In this document: one piece after another, positions 23,932 through 34,995 of the stretch | Layout: each line of letters opens with the position of its first letter | Position numbering within the stretch: the stretch's first letter is position 1 | NCBI RefSeq assembly: GCF_921293095.1 | Contig: NC_060248.1 | Coordinates: 14,464,744-14,528,743 of the forward strand | Direction of reading: 5' to 3' | Length of the DNA: 64,000 bases | Source: Ischnura elegans | Lineage: Eukaryota; Arthropoda; Insecta; Odonata; Coenagrionidae | Notes under the pieces: model-generated | What the model was told of the DNA's origin: nothing | The model's input: the letters and a program-made list of their open reading frames with translations, nothing else | Databases searched by the model: none | Position numbers and translations under genes: made by a program

Positions 23932-24581
23932 GGGTAGTTTCCTTCATCAAAGAAAACAAAAGGCATTAATTGCGATTCGTTACCCACCATTAGTGTATTC
24001 ATAATATACAAATTATTTGGTTTTAGAAATCCCAGTTTAGACGAATGGCAATGGTCAATTTTATCCTTTTTTGAAAAAGGCGAGATTGGGGCCCTTGCGA
24101 TGCCACTCCACGTAACGTCACAGGGACCTAGTTTCTACACGAGAGATTAGCAGTTTTACATCGACTGAGATTACTAATGCATGCATGAGTCACAGAGCTC
24201 AGGGAAACATCTCTTAATAATCACACATTAAAATTATATAAGTTCGGAAAGTTTCCTAGGGGAATAATAACCCTTATTTAAGCCATGCGCTACCAGCTAG
24301 CAGGGTACTCTGCTACCTGCTAGCATCCTGCGTCGTATCAGCGTTCAGAGCCTCGCCCCAAGGTCACCTCACTTGCGGCAGCGGGAACCAGAACGACGTC
24401 ATTCGGACTTTTCCCATCATTCCTACTTCGCCGTCGCGTTTTCGCGCGCTTGAAAATTTTCACTTTTCATTTAATCGCGAAAAATAGATCTCGTCATTTA
24501 AAAATCTAAAAGTGTGAAATGCGTACTCCAGGAGTAATAATATTTCAATTTAGGCAATAAAAAAATAATAGGAAACCACCC
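23932..24581. mobile_element. TIR unit 2 of an inverted pair, 650 bp
   Basis: It starts GGGTAGTTTCC and ends GGAAACCACCC, with TA on both outer sides. It mirrors unit 1 across about 1.08 kb of spacer. Matching internal landmarks include CTGCTACCTGCTAGCATCC, TTGAAAATTTTCACTTTTC and CTCCAGGAGTAATAAT. Confidence 0.75.
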
Positions 24582-24697
24582 TAATAATGCAGCAATATGA
24601 TCATCGATCACACTTATTTCCGCATCCTTCTCCTATGATAACCTAGCTCTCTTGTCCTTCAGGTCAGGAAAGTTGTGCTTCGCTGACGACTTCTTTT

Positions 24698-24726
24698 CCT
24701 TCTTCTCTCTCTCTCTCTTTCTTTCT
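24698..24726 (+). repeat. TC-rich microsatellite
   Basis: Short pyrimidine tract, mostly CT repeats with TTC interruptions. Confidence 0.8.
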
Positions 24727-24996
24727 GAACTAAAAACAAAACAATCGGCCATCCACGTCACTCAAACTACCCCGCGCATCTCACCACTATTTCCACCATT
24801 TTTGCTGGGCCTCTGATGTTCTTCCCTCAACTCTTATTACCCTGACTTCCAGTACCGATTTTTATTTCCCTGACCGTTTTCACCCTGATCTAATGTGGAG
24901 GGATGGCAATGCCAGCTGAGGGTGTGGGGGGGCGGGGAGGGGACATTGGCCTATTTGATGAGTGGATGATTCGAGCAAGGAGACTACACAAAGCAT

Positions 24997-25294
24997 CAGT
25001 TGCGCAGCGAGGGGGGTTTTTGGGGAATAAAAACCCCCCCAGAGCTCAGAGAAATTTTTAAGTTTAATCCATTATACTTATTTGGATTAGGATTACTTAT
25101 AGAACAGAGTTAGGATTAATCAAATGTCCCTCAGAAAGCCGTAAAACTCGCCATTTTGAACCATTAATATTAAAATTTTTCTGGAGGGCCCACGCAACTC
25201 CTGCTTACCCTGGTGGGTATGCAGTACCCCCACACCCGTAAGTATTAGTTGCGTCTAAAACCCCCCCTAGCCTTAATACTTAGCTGCGTCCCTG
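24997..25294. mobile_element. hAT-type MITE (family A), 298 bp
   Basis: It runs from CAGTTGCGCAGCGAGG to TAGCTGCGTCCCTG. The flanking octamers CAAAGCAT / CAGAGGAT agree at 6 of 8 positions. It has the full family middle, including AAGCCGTAAAACTCGCCATT and CCCTGGTGGGTATGCAGTAC. Confidence 0.82.
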
Positions 25295-26080
25295 CAGAGG
25301 ATGTCCCAATGTGCAACTAACTTTTATTTCAATGTGCCCCAATCCGTTAAACCTTAATCACATGACCATTTTTTCCCCCCTTCCGATCGCTGGCGCCAGC
25401 GATAGGTTTTCAGGGACCAAAATAGTGATCACTCGACCCGTCATTTTCTGAATCACACTGTCATTACCACCGTACCTTTTCCCATCGCTTATCACGTCAC
25501 TTTAAGGATTCAAAACTGTCATCCAATGAAAAGCCAAGCGTGGCGTTACAGTCGCTGTAAGCGGCCGTGCGTTCTGATTAGCTGAAAGACGGTGACAGGG
25601 ACGGAAAATTGTCTTGCTTAGTGATGGGTAAAGGAATGGAAGCTCCATCCCTGGAGTCATCGCGGAAAATGATGGCATTTCACCCCGCATTCCAGCTCGC
25701 AAAACCCACAATACTGAAACTCTACACCAGCCCAAATTCCGACTGTCAATATCCCATAGATGCCTTTTTAACCGCTTACCTTCTCTTTTCAATTCCATCT
25801 CAAATACTTCTTCTCTTGACCTCTATATCTCCCGCACCTTTTTCATGCCAACCTTTTGTATATTTTGTATATGTTAAAAATGATTGTTATTTATGAGATT
25901 ATTTTTATACTTGTTTTTATTTTATTTTTTTTAATTTTAATAAACAGGTACACATTCAGCAAGACTGCCAATTTAAAGTGTACTTATAGCAACAAATATT
26001 AAATAATTAAAGAATAATTATTTGTTACAAATTTAAATAGAATAAAAAAGAAAACAACAAACATATATCCGGCTATCTAG

Positions 26081-26346
26081 TCATTTATGCGATAAATATG
26101 TTGAAGCCAGGTGAGTAAAATTTTTAAGTGTCAGTCCAAACGGATCAATATCACTGGGGAGAGAATTTATTAAAAAGGAAAGTCTATGGAAAAGTGATCG
26201 CTTAATTGCAGACAGCCTGGGTGTAGGAATGTAGAGTAAAGAGGTAGATCGGGTGTGGCGGGAAGGTACTCTAATATTGAGGAAGGAAACAATGTCAGTA
26301 CTGCCGAAGTGGGAGTTAAGGGCATTATAAATGAATTTGAATGTTT
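26081..26346 (-). pseudogene. LINE ORF2 C-terminus, uninterrupted 86 residues to stop
   Basis: A minus-strand open frame without ATG reads KFIYNALNSHFGSTDIVSFL, then NIRVPSRHTRSTSLLYIPTP, RSLFHRLSFLINSLPSDIDP, and ends SHK-stop (26083-26081). The pattern (R)xxRTRSxSLLYIPxxR...SxxxRxxxLxNxLPxDID is the C-terminus of non-LTR reverse transcriptases. A TAA sits just upstream, so only this end is open. Confidence 0.65.
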
Positions 26347-26509
26347 AGATAATTTGCTTTGTTTATAAAATCCATTGCAAAGGCTTCAATGCTGCCTTTA
26401 TGTTTAATAAAACGGCCATTTTTTCGGCTTCATTGGACGGTCGTCGCAGCTATCTCTCGGAATTGACGGGCAAAACTATCGTGGCATTCAGGCTTTAGGT
26501 AGTCGACTG

Positions 26510-26532
26510 CAGTGGCATAACTAGGAATGTGC

Positions 26533-26563
<31 letters not shown>

Positions 26564-26800
26564 AAGGGCACCAACCCACCCACCACCACCCCCCGTTTTA
26601 GGAAAATTTTGGAAAAAATGACATGCCTGGAAATACATTTTACATAATTTTAGCACCTAAAATTTGGGTTTCATTAAAAGGTTACGTTAAAATTTGCTAT
26701 AAGTCAAAACTAGACAATAGTTTTGAATATTATTTTTACTTCTCTGAGGCTTTGGGGGGGGGATCCATCCCCCTCACCCCCCCACATAGTTACGCCACTG
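26510..26800. mobile_element. hAT-type MITE (family B), 291 bp, perfect TSD
   Basis: The ends are CAGTGGCATAACTAGGAATG and CATAGTTACGCCACTG. The 8-bp target duplication GTCGACTG is exact (26502-26509 and 26801-26808). A run of 25 G occupies 26537-26561, and C runs lie near the right end. Confidence 0.9.
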
Positions 26801-27610
26801 GTCGACTGCTTATCGGGAGACCTAAGATCGAGTATCTAACCTGTCAATTTTTTTTCAACATTCTTAGATTTTTATTTTACGGATGCCCCGGGGTTATGCC
26901 CTTCCCCCTGGCTCCATAACCTCGCCCCCAAGTCGGACGACCGAACTCCTGAAAAAATCACCCCTGATGGAGGGTTAGGTACGTGTATTTTTTGGCAATA
27001 ATTTGTATCGGTTGCAACCCTACCTCCCATTTCCTTAATATTTCTCGTATTTTACAGCGTCAATTATACTTCTGAACTTCTAAAGTTTGCAGTTTAACGA
27101 CCCCTCCCCAAAAAAAATCCCCTATTATTTTCAAGTTTGACGGGTAACACCTTTGGTAGAAAATTTTAAGAGATCAACTTGATGGAAAATTATGATGGAT
27201 ATTTTCCATAGTATTCCGATACACAATGTTAAATTTCCTAGGTTTATCCTAGATTAGAGGTTAATTTGGCCGGCTGCATTTCGAAACGGGACCATTATGC
27301 GATGCTAGACGATTGTGAATTTTCACGCTAACTCAAAAGCGACCTTACTCTACGCTTATTTGTTCGTTACTAAACTAAGATACCCGTAACGAATGTTTCC
27401 GGTGAACATTGGGCACTTAAATCTTCAGATTTTGCTCCCTACAGCCAATTTTTCTCTGAATCCTTAGCCTTATCTAGATGCCCTATTGGGCTCCCTCCCC
27501 TCCCCTAATCCTAAGCCAATCTTAAATACACGACCATCTTTTGCGCAAAATAAGGTATTATGCTCGGTTACAAATATATTTGCGGGTGAGCAGGTGGGGT
27601 TAAAGCAAGT

Positions 27611-27912
27611 CAGGGGCGCAGCTAGGAATTAAGGCTGGGGGAGGTTTAGGTGCTGCTAATACCGGGGTGTGTGGGGGTATGGAATACCCACCAGGATAAG
27701 CGGTAGGTGCGAGATTAATTCATTGCGCAAGTTTAAGATAAATGGTTCAAAATGGTGAGTTTTACGGCTTTCCCAGGGATATTTTATTAATCCTTAAACT
27801 ATTATATTAGTAATATTAATCCAATTAAGTAAAGGGATTAAACTTCAAAATTTCTGTGAGCTCTGGGGGGGGGTTTAACCCCTCAAACGCCCCCCCCCTT
27901 GCTGCGCCACTG
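27611..27912. mobile_element. hAT-type MITE (family A, reversed), 302 bp, perfect TSD
   Basis: The ends are CAGGGGCGCAGCTAGGAATT and TTGCTGCGCCACTG, flanked by an exact AAGCAAGT duplication (27603-27610 and 27913-27920). It is in the opposite orientation to the other family A copies. Confidence 0.92.
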
Positions 27913-28039
27913 AAGCAAGTGACATTTGGGCATTCGTTCAACCCCGGAAACAGTCGGTGGGTTCCGCAGAGGTAGTTCACCAAGTTCCTTGCGATTTCAT
28001 TGTTTTTTTAGTATCACTTTTTTTGAAACTGGACGTCCT

Positions 28040-29510
28040 CCACTGTAATCTTTGTGGATTCGATTCCTCTCCCCGATGTAGCGAGCGGACGACGAAATAT
28101 GAATTAGAGTGGCACGCATAACCGTCCTTCGCCCGCGTAATGCAGATAAGGTGCTCGACCCACATCGCCAAACGAAGGCGACACGCCTCGCTCCCGATGG
28201 CAGCGCCTCATGCGGTCGTGCGCGGGTCAAGGGCGACCGTGGCACTGCAGTGGACGTCTTTTTCGACAACGAGCGCCGCTTCCGTCAGATCGACCTGCAA
28301 GCCATGGTGCTCCTTCCTGCATTCCGGCCGGGTGATGAGTTCCATGACCGCCGACGTTTCGACGGAAAAGTTATCCGAAATGATATTGCAACCTGGCGAA
28401 CAAAAAAAACTTCAATCGGGGCATGGGCATACAACCATGAATATCGGAGGCAAGCAAATCAAAAGTCTGAATCATACACTAATGTTCAATAAACATATTA
28501 GCACACAATAAAATCATTGATTTACCACACTAAAAAGAGGAGACATTGAGCATCACGGGATGTTATTCACCGCATCCATCACATTAGCGCCAACGAAGAT
28601 AGTGCAGGGTTACCATGCGGTAAGCGTCGAATACCACGAAGTACCTACTCGCTTTACCCTTGAACAAACTTTTAGTCTTCACCCCGGAAAGTTAGTCCTT
28701 TTTCTTGGCAGCTCCATATCCCGTATAGCAGGGACAAAACAAAACCTCTTACCTATTTATCACCAAGATATTACTAAATTCATCGGCCAGCAATAAATAT
28801 CCCCCCGCCGCTGTCTCATATAATCATATAATCGTATCATATAATAAGCCGCCATTCAACGCAGGCGATAGGCAACAATTCCCAGTTATTATGTCTTAGG
28901 CCTGGTATGCGTGGACAAGTGGCTTTTAAGCATTCATCTCCTATTTTGTAACATTGTTTGTTAAGTTGGTGATTTAAAAACATACTTTGAATCGCCAACT
29001 TGAATTGTAATATCTGGAATTTCATAGAATGTACGCTCCGCCCACCCCCCTCTTAATCCGCTACTGGATGGATAATTCTTCTATCGAAACGTCGGCAGCC
29101 GCGTCACCCGGACAGAAGCCCGATAACTCTTCAACAGAAAGAATACTTTAATATGAGCGGGAGTGTCGTCGCCTTACATAACAATTCTTGGGGAGCAGAG
29201 GGGAAGTGTATTCCTCTCCGGCGTAGCTGCGATTCAATTAAACCGCACGACTTGATGACTGATCGACGCCATGCACAAGCGCAACCGTCTATTTTCTGGG
29301 GAAGCGGCGGCGACCATGCCTCCGCCCCTCTCCAGGCGTCGAACGTGGGCCGCCAAGGTCGCCACCGCTGCGCTGGGGGGTGGACTCGCCGACGATCGTC
29401 AGGATGACGCGGTGCGGACACAAACGATATCACTGATGATAGAGCACGCCTCCACACGCGGTAGAAAGAAGGAACTCTTCTCGGGAAACGCCTCCCTGAA
29501 CTCAACGTAA
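28040..29510. repeat. Probable Penelope-like element sequence with hammerhead-like motifs
   Basis: The block TCGAAACGTCGGC followed by a CACCCGG motif occurs on the plus strand at 29084-29135 and inverted on the minus strand at 28328-28362. GAAACGTC after a small hairpin (GATA/TATC at 29071-29085) resembles the core of the hammerhead ribozymes known in Penelope-like elements. The CTGATGA part is altered in both copies (CTGGATG on the plus strand). The region is GC- and CpG-richer than its neighbours and has overlapping open frames on both strands, none with a domain I recognise. The class is an inference. Confidence 0.4.
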
Positions 29511-29997
29511 TGGAATGTTCCCTTCCGAGAAATATTAATTCGGTGATAACTTTTTCTTTCCTACGTCTTCGATTTCAAAAATTATAATTTTTACATTGAT
29601 CTCAAATAAGTTCACTATGATATGTCATTGGTGTAGCGGCTGGCCCCCAGGCATTGCTGGCAACCAACTCAGAGGAAAAAGTATTAAATCAAAAAAGATA
29701 AAAATGCAAAACGAAATAAAAAAGGAAAAATATTTACAAATAAAAATATACACGAAAGATGGAAAAAAGAAAAAAATCGTTCAAAACTAAAAAAACGTAT
29801 TATATAAATAAAAAATCAAGTTAAAAATAAATATCAAGAATAAAGTATTTGTTGTCCATTCGGACTCTTCCCGAAGCAATTTTTCGGCTAGATTTTGCTT
29901 TTCTTGAATTTATAGAGCGTCGCACGTCCTCGCTATAGTAGCCTGCCTTCCACCCTCTCCTTCACTCACGCTGCAAAGGTAACACTGGTCCTCATAC

Positions 29998-30264
29998 CAG
30001 TGGCGTAGTCAGGGGGGGGGGGGTCCGGCCCCCCCCCCCCCCCCCCCGAAACATAAAAACACAATTATTGTCCATCATAAAAAAAAACAAAATATTGAAA
30101 AATCAGGAATTTACAAAATGGTTGTTTAGCAAATTATGTTTTTTCGATTATGAAAAGTGTTAAAATTAGTTTAAAACCCATTACTTAGGGCCCGGTTTTC
30201 AAAAAGTTTCCCCCCTGCTTTTGGACCCCCTCCCCCCCGAAAGAAATTCCTGGCTACGCCACTG
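29998..30264. mobile_element. hAT-type MITE, 267 bp, perfect TSD
   Basis: The ends are CAGTGGCGTAGTCAGG and CCTGGCTACGCCACTG, flanked by an exact CCTCATAC duplication (29990-29997 and 30265-30272). A G run and a long C run face each other near the left end and would form a strong hairpin. Confidence 0.92.
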
Positions 30265-31072
30265 CCTCATACACGTGTTCGTGTCGTTTGCCTCCTTCGT
30301 GCATTCTGTTGCACAATAACTTCCCCTGAAGAGGTGAAAAATTACTCAGCCGCAAGTGTTACACTACGCGGTACATAATCGGAGGCAAATTTGGAAATCG
30401 TCATCCAACGTGAGGATAATAAATCTGAATAACTTGAGAAGAACCTCGTCCTTTAGATTTTTTTCTTAGGACTTGCACTACGAATGAGATAGCGACATGA
30501 AAGATAAGATACAATGATCCCATGCGACCGTATTGACACCACAAAATAAAATCTCACATAAAAATTTTTCACATTTAAAAATAATACGTGTGAGTCGGCC
30601 ACGTTTGCAGGGCCCGCAGGGGCTTCAGCCTGGCTTCAACTGCTCCCGTTCGCGATGTATGGAAACCAGCATTCCATTGCTTTGAGATTGGACCATTCAA
30701 CTCGCAGGGGAGCTCGCACACGACCCCGCCTTCCTCACACCTCTTAACTCCATCCAGGAAGGAACAACACCACCTCCATAGGACACTGCGGCGCATAGCG
30801 GATGGATTTCAAACGCATTGTAGGTGCACACTTCACTGTGGGCAATGAAGATTGAAAACATAAACCCTTCCGCCCGCGACGATGGCTTAGGCCAACATAG
30901 AAATAACGTTCAACATTTCACTATTCATTTGAGAAATGTGAAAATTGAGCGTAAGAAACACTAATGAAGAGATTTTCTTAAAATCCTTATATTTCTTCAC
31001 CGTGATCATTGAATTTAGAGGAAATAAAATTTCCATTCTGGATGACCAATGCGAAAAAAAGCCATCGTTACT

Positions 31073-31394
31073 CGAGTGGCGTAGCCAAGATTTTGAAATG
31101 GGGGGGAGGGGTGTTTATTAGAGATTTCGGGATCCTTCCGGGTGTATGGAAAACACCCCACAGGAGATGGGGATCCTCCACCGGGAAAGTTTGGGAATTT
31201 GATATTGAAAACGAGATTTTTAGGACTCAAAACCAATAATTTTGTACGACTATTTATTAAAATTATAAAGTATTTTTCATTTATTGAGGCCATCACACTC
31301 GTTTCTGGTGCCTCAAAACTCTGGTGCCTCTGGTGTTAAAGGCTCAAGGGGGTTTGTAACCCGGAAACCCCCCTCTCCCCCATGGCTACGCCGC
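31073..31394. mobile_element. hAT-type MITE, about 320 bp
   Basis: The ends are GAGTGGCGTAGCCAAG and CATGGCTACGCCGCTG, inverted to each other and like those of 29998-30264. The target duplication is no longer clear. Confidence 0.7.
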
Positions 31395-31499
31395 TGGTCG
31401 TAGTCAGCCAATGTGAGGCGCCTATCACATGATCTGGGATTTTAACCTCGGCCGCATTCACAGAGACCGAAAATTGATTGCTCGTGTTCATTTATGCAA

Positions 31500-32090
31500 A
31501 CTCATTAATCTACGACAGGGAATACTTCGGATATAGAGAATACAGAGACGAGCAGCAAGATTTGTTACGATAAACATAGTTCATAGTATAATTGAATTAA
31601 TTAGGAATTTAGGATGGGAAAGTCTAACCGATCGAGGGGATATATTTAGATTAAATCTTTTGCGGAAATTACATGTACAATACTTTTTAAAATAAGGGAC
31701 CATAAATACATTGCAGGGCCGGCCTTAGGGCGGGGCGACCGCCCCGGGCCCCGCGCTTTGGGGGGACCCGCGTTCGTGGAAAAAAAAATAAAATATACGA
31801 TAGTTTTGAATCAAGGTATCATAACGGCGTAATTACGAAGTCTGAATTTGGGAGGGGAACACATACTTAGCCAGAGAGTGGTAGGGATTCAAAATGCTCG
31901 AGTTTGTAGATGGGGCATAGAGTTTAATATTTTAAGTGAAGGGCCCCGCACTGAAGGTTCGCCCCTAGCCCCGCACCTGCTTGGGCCGGCCCTGATACAT
32001 TGGGACGGTTTAGCTCTAAGATATCTTGACTCGGAATTGATAAAATTGGCTCTGAATTTCTGTTAACTACTTGTTATATTTGTAAATTTA
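31500..32090 (+). pseudogene. LINE C-terminal fragment split by a MITE
   Basis: The plus-strand frame reads RIQRRAARFVTINIVHSIIE, then NLGWESLTDRGDIFRLNLL. RIQRRAARFV and LGWESL are typical C-terminal LINE blocks. The MITE at 31714-31994 cuts it; the remainder resumes at about 32003. Confidence 0.65.
31714..31994. mobile_element. hAT-type MITE, 281 bp, perfect TSD, inside a LINE
   Basis: The ends are CAGGGCCGGCCTTAGGG and TTGGGCCGGCCCTG. The 8-bp duplication ATACATTG is exact (31706-31713 and 31995-32002). Its GC-rich ends contrast with an AT-rich middle. Confidence 0.93.
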
Positions 32091-32853
32091 CTAGCTATCT
32101 GCATGAATCACTATCTAGGCTACCTTTCCGTTTTTCTCTGACTAACTATTAGTTTTCTTTCATGTTCGTGTCCTTCGCACTCCCCTAGTTTCTGGTCTGA
32201 CCGCGTGCTTTGTCCAAAGTGCTTTGCCTGCGTTCGGCGAACAAGAGCGTTTCTGATAAAGGCTATGAAGAGTGCAGCTTGCCTGGAATATAATCACCCC
32301 GTGCCACACACCCTGGTGGTGGCTTGCACGGTACCTCGTAGATGTAGACGCCCCCCACACACATATGCAGTGGCATGCGTGTAATGGCGGCACGTGTGAC
32401 TCACTCAGTTCACTCACGCACCTATGTACACGCATAGCTGCGGCGGCTGCATTCCAGAGGAGATTCCCCGCGACCTTGAGAGTAGGCGACATGACCCATT
32501 CCCCCCCACCAGCAGCAGATAGATAGCAGCGGGCGCAGAACAGAGATACGAGTGTGTTTGCATTGAGCGGGGAATTATCGCCCGCGCGACATTCACGCTG
32601 CCTCGCGATTTTCCTCAACTATTTGACTGACCACTTCGCTATATTCGCCTCCAAATATCTTTCCGGTTGAGCTGAAGCGAATGGGGCTGAGCGGAGGGAA
32701 GGTTCCTCGTCACGTGACTTTCCCATAACCAATCACATGAGAAAGCAGGCTGTGGCTCAAGTCATCGAGTATTCGTTTTCCCTCAGACATCTGTCTTGTT
32801 AACTTGGTGAGTCTATGGTAGGTTGTCAAACCTAACAATTTAGCCGTCGGTAT

Positions 32854-33167
32854 CAGTGGCGCAGCGAAGGGGGGGGGGGGGGGTTTGAGGGATAACCCCC
32901 CCCCCCCCCCACAGAGCTCGGAGAAATTTTAAGTTCAATCCATTTTACTTAATAGGATTGATATTACTAATAGAATAGTGTAAGAATAAATAAAATATCC
33001 CTCAAAAAGCCGTAAAACTCACTATTTTCAACCATTTATCTTAAAACTTCGCAATTTATTAATCTTGCACCTACCGCTTATCCATGGTGGGTATTCCATA
33101 CCCCCACACACCCCGGTATTCGTTGCACCTAAACCCATCCCAGCCTTAATTCTTAGCTGCGCCCCTA
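32854..33167. mobile_element. hAT-type MITE (family A), 314 bp
   Basis: It runs from CAGTGGCGCAGCGAAGG to TTAGCTGCGCCCCTA. The flanking octamers GTCGGTAT / GACGGTAT agree at 7 of 8 positions. This is the most complete copy of family A here, with long G and C runs near the left end. Confidence 0.88.
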
Positions 33168-33179
33168 GACGGTATGATT

Positions 33180-33570
33180 AACTTTGCCGGTTTTTCCTTT
33201 GAATCCATCGGACAGGTATGCTTTTTATCCACTAGGGATCGTTTTTAACGGGCTAAATGGAATAGACTACAAAAAACAGAGAGATTTAAATGTACTCCCC
33301 TCATACGACTCATGGCATATTTCCACTTATTTATTTTTCCACTGTCCAAATCTTACATGGATTTTAAGAAGGAATTACTTACCGTTGACAAATTTTACCT
33401 TTACATGAATGTGCACGCATATGTTGTTATTATGCGTACCATTTTTATGACCCTGTGGTGCTCATGTAAGCGATCCTTTTGCATATGCTGCATGTTGGTG
33501 ATTGATCACTCCCTACCAAAAATACCCTAGGGTTTGCTCGAAGGGTATTTCGTAGATGTAGATGATCATT
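33180..33570 (+). repeat. LINE 3' end with GTAGATGTAGATGA tail
   Basis: The stretch ACCCTAGGGTTTGCTCGAAG with GTAGATGTAGATGATC (about 33550-33565) matches the 3' tail word of the minus-strand LINE at 14880. The coding part is too damaged to read. Confidence 0.45.
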
Positions 33571-33722
33571 TCCTGGACCACTGAGTGGAGAGAAAATCCT
33601 CTCTCCGTTTCTCCCCAAATGAGGTCCCTCGTGCGATTATCTCGTCACCGCACTTAAAATATCCATGGTTCGCATTGAGTCTTCAATCAGTAGATGCGAT
33701 TATGCACATTTGGCATCGGCCT

Positions 33723-33928
33723 CATAGGCGGAACCAGGGGGGGGGGGCACGGGGGCACGTGACCCCCCCCCCCAGACCCTCAAAAATAGCAAGATATTTA
33801 ATACGGTCCCATTATCATTGTGTTCATTTTGTATTACGTGGTATCCTTGTGCCCCTCCCAGAACAAAATCCTGGACACGGCCTTGCTTGTGCCCCCCCTC
33901 CCAGAAAGAAATCCTGGATCCGCCCCTG
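33723..33928. mobile_element. hAT-type MITE, 206 bp, perfect TSD
   Basis: The ends are CATAGGCGGAACCAGG and TCCTGGATCCGCCCCTG, flanked by an exact ATCGGCCT duplication (33715-33722 and 33929-33936). G and C runs face each other near the left end. Confidence 0.92.
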
Positions 33929-34099
33929 ATCGGCCTACTTCGCTCCTTGTCTTCCTCTCTTCTCTTGCGGAACCCAATGATTGTTACCGGGCTTGAACGA
34001 AGCGTGCCCTCCCACTGCTACTTGATTAAGCCCTGTCCCCTCACCCGCAAAGATATAATGTAACCGAGTATAACGCCTGATTTTGCACGCAACCATTTC

Positions 34100-34470
34100 A
34101 TTTCAAACTTAACTTGGGAAACACTTATAAGAAATATTTGTGTAAGATTGCTGAATGAGTTAGGATTCTACAAAGGTGTTGTGGAAAGATTTTCGGATGA
34201 AAAAGTAAGAGAGATGTGCCATTTCACACTCGTCCGTCCGGGCGTCGAATATGTGTCGGGCATATGGTATCCGGTGCAGAAAGACTTACCGGTAGGGTTA
34301 ATGGAACTTGGCTAAAAGAAAAGATAGCGACGGAAAAAGGGACTCATCTAGTGGAAAAAGGGATGGGATTTCCATCTCTGGAGCCATCGCGGAAAATTAT
34401 TGCGAGAAACGGTCATTTTTCTGCCCTCAATTTTACGCCTGTCTTCAGTCAGTAGATGGATTGGAAGTAC
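34100..34470 (+). pseudogene. LINE C-terminal fragment
   Basis: The plus strand reads LLNELGFYKGVVERFSDEKV, then REMCHFTLVRPGVEYVSGIW, the same protein region as the minus-strand fragment near 15350-15470. A following block (GGGATTTCCATCTCTGGAGC) is shared with 25635-25670. Confidence 0.65.
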
Positions 34471-34639
34471 TACCACAGCTTAAGGTGGCAGGTGGTAGGA
34501 AGCGTGAATTTAAAAAAAAACTATCCTCATTTCTTGGGTGCTCAGGCCCTAATGCATTTTTCATAATCCTTGGATGGAACTTGAAAAAGCCAAAGTAAAG
34601 GTGGTGTAACCAGGGGGGCATGTGCCCCCCAAACCAATT

Positions 34640-34785
34640 AACCCTTTCACTGCTGTGAACATAACTGGTACGTTTGCATGGCTAGCTGCTGTGAACGTAC
34701 CTTTCCTTCCTTCCAGCCATGTGCTCAGCATTTTCGCCCCATGTGAGGTGTAGGTTTTTGGAGATTGAGCGCAGCAGCGAAAGGG
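34640..34785. mobile_element. piggyBac-type MITE, 146 bp
   Basis: It is flanked by TTAA on both sides (34636-34639 and 34786-34789). The ends are CCCTTTCACTGCTG and CAGCAGCGAAAGGG, inverted with one mismatch. It appears to sit inside another decayed element (about 34600-34995, with G run and C run ends). Confidence 0.8.
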
Positions 34786-34995
34786 TTAATGTTAGCAGAA
34801 AAATATTAACTTATAAAACAAATTTATTCTACTCCACCAATATGTTTTTATAAAAATAGCTTCCTGACAGGCCATCAATGGTGTACTTTTGTAAAATGTG
34901 ATTTCTAAAGATAAATATGTCCACATTTTCTCCAGAAGGGGGTTCCACCTCTCCCCCACCCCGTGTCATGCCTTACTCCAGGCTACATCCCTGCA

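Noticed and set aside
28109..28511. Two long overlapping plus-strand frames
   Set aside because: Overlapping frames on both strands in GC-rich repeat sequence; no domain.
29131..29510. 124-residue minus-strand frame and two plus-strand frames
   Set aside because: Arginine/proline-rich translations of a CpG-rich repeat, open on both strands; no known domain.
32160..32618. 152-residue minus-strand open frame, the longest in the window
   Set aside because: No domain, and competing frames on both strands; the composition suggests a GC-rich chance frame.
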